From: an uncultured Campylobacter sp.
Lineage (GTDB): Bacteria; Campylobacterota; Campylobacteria; Campylobacterales; Campylobacteraceae
Reading direction: 5' to 3'
NCBI RefSeq assembly: GCF_938018035.1
Contig: NZ_CALIJF010000255.1
Span: 1 to 15,727 of the forward strand
Length of the DNA: 15,727 nt
Shown: positions 14,323 to 15,727 of the stretch, one piece after another
Layout of the letters: the number at the start of each line of letters is the position of its first letter
Position numbering within the stretch: the stretch's first letter is position 1
Translations under genes and position numbers: made by a program
The notes under the pieces: model-generated
The model's database searches: none
What the model was told of the DNA's origin: nothing
Seen by the model: only the letters and a program-made list of their open reading frames with translations

Positions 14323-15090
14323 CTATTTTGCTGGCGTCGTCCATAAGTTTTTATTCCAAAGCTCCGCGCCTGAAATTCCTTTAATCCTAATCCAAGCGAT
14401 AAGTTCTAAAATTTCATATAAAAGGATTACCGCGAGTACCATGTACGCTGCAGTTGCACTACTCATTTCTGGCAGTTTAATAAACGAATTGATGATTTCT
14501 ACAAGCACTAAACATATAAAATATAACCACGCGTAAGCATAAAAAATTTTACTCTTAGTGGCTTCTCCTAAGTAGCAATATACTATTGCCGGTGCTATGG
14601 TGCCGATAATCTTAAACGCTGTAATCGTTACATACCAAATGGTAACAAATTGCGTCTCTTTAATTTCCATAGAGTGATTAAGTCCTATAGCCATAGCCGC
14701 TAAAATGCAATAGAATGCCTCCACGAAAGAACCGCCTTGCTCGTGTAAGGTATAATCTAGAGTCTCCAAGCTCACAATATTATTATTCATAGAGTATGGT
14801 AAAGGCGAAATAAATACGATAGTCCAAAGCACTCGGGCGATAAAGTTAATTAAATACGCCCTAAAGACCTTACTATCGGAGATATCAGAGATCATTTTGG
14901 TCGCGGAGAGCTTAAAGACCATCGAAGTAAAAATCACGGCGACGATTGCGGCTGCGGCGGCAAAAAATCCTCTCATCGTAATATCGTGCAAAAACTCGCA
15001 ACAAGCCCAAATGATCAGGTAGCAGCAGATCGATAAAACCCTAGAGGTTATGCCGCGGAATTTTATGGCGTCTAAAGTGTTGCGATTCAT
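14323..15090 (-). CDS. Unrecognised membrane protein, distant member of the same family
   Basis: 255-aa multi-pass inner-membrane protein with about six hydrophobic segments. I do not recognise a named family. It shares the layout of the cluster at 7659-10792: an N-terminal AIKFRGI motif before the first helix, a loop motif SDSKVFRAYLINF after the first hairpin, KSKIFYAYAWLYF after the second, and ELIAWIRIKGISG at the end of the last helix. Similarity is low and judged by eye. The start at 15090 has AAAGGC 5 nt upstream and a TATAAT box 34 nt before it. It is 248 bp upstream of the importer operon on the same strand but probably a separate unit. It looks intact, without repeats in the coding region. 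Confidence 0.83.
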   Translation of the reverse strand: MNRNTLDAIKFRGITSRVLSICCYLIIWACCEFLHDITMRGFFAAAAAIVAVIFTSMVFKLSATKMISDISDSKVFRAYLINFIARVLWTIVFISPLPYSMNNNIVSLETLDYTLHEQGGSFVEAFYCILAAMAIGLNHSMEIKETQFVTIWYVTITAFKIIGTIAPAIVYCYLGEATKSKIFYAYAWLYFICLVLVEIINSFIKLPEMSSATAAYMVLAVILLYEILELIAWIRIKGISGAELWNKNLWTTPAK

Positions 15091-15124
15091 TTTTTGCCTT
15101 TGGATTTTTAAAATTTTATGGCGG

Positions 15125-15130
15125 ATTATA
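15125..15130 (-). promoter_or_regulatory. Putative promoter of the membrane protein gene (TATAAT)
   Basis: Perfect TATAAT on the minus strand, 34 nt before the ATG at 15090, preceded by GCAAG. No good -35 box. Confidence 0.55.
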
Positions 15131-15514
15131 CTTGCGGGGTCTGAAATTTAGATAAATTTAGAACTGCCCGCGTTGCTGAATTTTAAAATTTCGCGTCGAT
15201 TTTAGAATTTTGCGACATTTAGACGCCGGTTTTTAAAGGACGTGTAGTGCAGAGATTAAATACAGCGCGCATAAAAAAGGTGTGGCGATCAAATAAATTC
15301 CTGCTTGTTGATAGCTCAAAAAGCCGCGCAGAGGGGAGGGCGCGTGCGGAGTTTAACAAGAAATTTAATCCGTGCAGATTTGTAGATTTGTCATAAAGGC
15401 CGTAGCTCTCAAAGGGCAAATTTAACAATCTGCGGGCGGATGCAAAACAGAGCGTAATAAAAATTGTAGTGCGAAGTAGTTTTAAAATTTTAATGCAACA
15501 AGCGGATTGGTTAA
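15131..15514. other. Gene-free spacer with a few AATTTTAAAATTT motifs
   Basis: No gene is supported. A palindromic AATTTTAAAATTT lies near 15179-15192 and a similar one near 15480-15492. A 100-aa minus-strand frame (15521 to 15219) begins with TTG, has no ribosome site and no recognisable sequence, so I do not call it. Base composition becomes more AT-rich toward the right. Confidence 0.45.
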
Positions 15515-15727
15515 TCAACAAACCATATAGAAAACTCGCATTGACAAATCGATAAACTTATATATGTGACAAACAATGATGAAAGACACTGCTATCCCCA
15601 TAATATTAGTTATTTTATATTGAAAACTATAATTTTCAATTAAAAATTCAATACAAAATTCACGTATAATTCTATGAATAATTTCATGTATTTTGACGCA
15701 TTTGGTGTTTTTATCAATGGTTTTTAT
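15515..15727 (-). CDS. C-terminal end of an unidentified ORF entering from the right edge
   Basis: The minus strand is open from the window edge (15727) for 70 codons to a TGA at 15515-15517. The sequence is very AT-rich, where stop codons are frequent by chance (I estimate about 8% of codons), so 70 open codons favour a real gene. The visible part reads KCVKIHEIIHRIIREF, then FCIEFLIENYSF, then a hydrophobic stretch IMGIAVSFIIVCHIYKFI and a short ending VFYMVC. It may end with a membrane helix or a hydrophobic core helix. No family is recognised, and the true start is outside the window. The composition differs from every other gene here, which suggests acquired DNA. Confidence 0.5.
   Translation of the reverse strand: MKTIDKNTKCVKIHEIIHRIIREFCIEFLIENYSFQYKITNIMGIAVSFIIVCHIYKFIDLSMRVFYMVC

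Noticed and set aside
15219..15521. 100-aa minus-strand frame
   Set aside because: TTG start without ribosome site, no domain, partly formed by AATTTT motifs.
15541..15623. TTGACA with a 15-codon plus-strand frame (MMKDTAIPIILVILY)
   Set aside because: The -10 spacing is poor and the frame is very short and opposite a longer open frame.

Overview
The window most likely comes from the chromosome of an oral, relatively GC-rich Campylobacter (C. gracilis, C. showae or C. rectus type). The grounds are the protein families, an 11-bp poly-G tract of the kind Campylobacter uses for phase variation, near-consensus TATAAT -10 boxes without clear -35 boxes, and a dense scatter of AT motifs (AAATTT, AATTTTAAAATT, GAATTC) in otherwise GC-rich DNA. 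The species is an inference; the genus is fairly well supported.

Layout. Positions 1-1450 hold no recognisable gene: about 900 bp of scattered AAATTT motifs, then a four-copy 25-bp tandem repeat and a hairpin. Positions 1463-7397 (+) encode a YbhF/YbhS/YbhR-type ABC exporter: a tandem-ATPase protein and two ABC-2 permeases, separated by repeat-built spacers that stay open as reading frames and end in ATGA overlaps with the next permease. The first permease carries a Gly/Ser/Asn-rich insert of about 180 residues in its periplasmic loop. No membrane-fusion protein or TolC partner lies in the window.

Everything from 7659 to 15090 reads on the minus strand and converges on the exporter. Positions 7659-10792 hold four tandem relatives of an unrecognised six-helix membrane protein: one intact divergent member (7659-8477), one frameshifted copy (8628-9298), one intact copy (9397-10092) and one decayed copy (10201-10792). 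A fifth relative lies at 14323-15090. The proteins appear to be built from three helical hairpins with a recurring cytoplasmic motif. Between the cluster and the fifth member is a complete iron/metal-chelate type importer operon (binding protein, FecCD permease, FecE-like ATPase; 14074 to 11300), with a TATAAT promoter and the G11 tract upstream.

The last ~200 bp are markedly AT-rich and contain the C-terminal end of a minus-strand ORF that enters from beyond the window edge.

Most notable points: the small multi-copy membrane-protein family with gene-conversion signs and a slippery-sequence frameshift; the likely phase-variable importer promoter; and short tandem repeats whose periods are multiples of three inside or between the exporter genes (18, 24, 33, 39 bp) but 25 bp in the non-coding upstream region, which argues that the repeat-built spacer ORFs are or were translated.
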